Source: Lysobacteraceae bacterium UBA6001 (GTDB lineage: Bacteria; Pseudomonadota; Gammaproteobacteria; Xanthomonadales; Xanthomonadaceae). Taken from it: 7,654 nucleotides of DNA. Positions 7,587 to 7,654 of this stretch are shown one piece after another. Each line of letters begins with the position of its first letter. Position 1 is the stretch's first letter. A program made the translations under genes and the position numbers. Below the pieces are notes generated by a model that was not told the DNA's origin, did not search any database, and was given only the letters and a program-made list of their open reading frames with translations. Where the stretch lies: assembly GCA_002429615.1 (NCBI GenBank), contig DJAN01000295.1, forward strand, positions 1 to 7,654, in the 5' to 3' direction.

Positions 7587-7654
7587 TGAACAGCGATCTT
7601 CCGCCCCTGCCCGCTCTGCGTGCCTTCGAAGCCGCCGCCCGCCTGGGCAGCGTC
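7586..7654 (+). CDS. LysR-type regulator, probably TrpI-like (only N-terminus in window)
   Basis: Only the first 23 codons are present: MNSDLPPLPALRAF followed by EAAARLGSV at the window edge. The pattern LPxLxALRAFEAAARLxS is the start of the LysR-family winged-helix DNA-binding domain, in the subgroup that includes GcvA, AmpR and TrpI. Divergent orientation from trpBA with a shared operator points to a TrpI-like activator, which in pseudomonads responds to indole-glycerol phosphate, the TrpA substrate. The ATG at 7586 overlaps the palindrome and has no clear Shine-Dalgarno, because the operator occupies that position; a GTG at 7571 is out of frame. The effector domain is outside the window, so the effector is unconfirmed. 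I leave the symbol empty for that reason. Confidence 0.8.
   Translation, partial: MNSDLPPLPALRAFEAAARLGSV

Overview
The window is about two-thirds G+C. It reads as ordinary chromosome from a gammaproteobacterium, most likely Xanthomonadaceae/Lysobacterales (Xanthomonas, Stenotrophomonas, Pseudoxanthomonas or relatives). This rests on the protein sequences, the accD-glmM junction, the tpiA-secG pair and trpBA facing a LysR-type gene. The genus is an inference and was not checked by a search. Eight genes lie on the minus strand; only the LysR-type gene at the right edge is on the plus strand.

Layout, in the minus-strand direction of transcription (right to left): (1) The start of a LysR-type regulator (plus strand, 7586 to the edge) diverges from trpB-trpA (7473-5456), the two subunits of tryptophan synthase, which overlap by 4 nt. 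The 112-nt intergenic region holds a 17-bp palindrome with a T-N11-A core that looks like a LysR-type operator, so this resembles the pseudomonad trpI/trpBA arrangement. (2) After 149 nt comes accD-glmM (5306-3070): the carboxyltransferase beta subunit of acetyl-CoA carboxylase and phosphoglucosamine mutase, also overlapping by 4 nt and closed by a strong hairpin terminator. (3) Next is an accessory interval between two terminators: a SymE-family toxin-like gene with an unusual N-terminal extension (2831-2397) and a 2-oxoglutarate/Fe(II) oxygenase of the isopenicillin N synthase superfamily (2277-1342), followed by a second strong terminator. (4) Last is tpiA-secG (1159 to the left edge): triosephosphate isomerase and a SecYEG translocon subunit, 36 nt apart and probably co-transcribed; secG is cut by the window edge.

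Most of the window is core metabolism: the last step of tryptophan synthesis, malonyl-CoA supply, the amino-sugar precursor of peptidoglycan and LPS, glycolysis and protein export. In pseudomonads glmM, tpiA and secG are consecutive, so the symE-like gene and the oxygenase look like an insertion into a conserved string. That interval and the trp operator region are the parts worth a second look. I saw no CRISPR array, insertion sequence, tRNA or rRNA, and no gene-free stretch longer than 300 nt.
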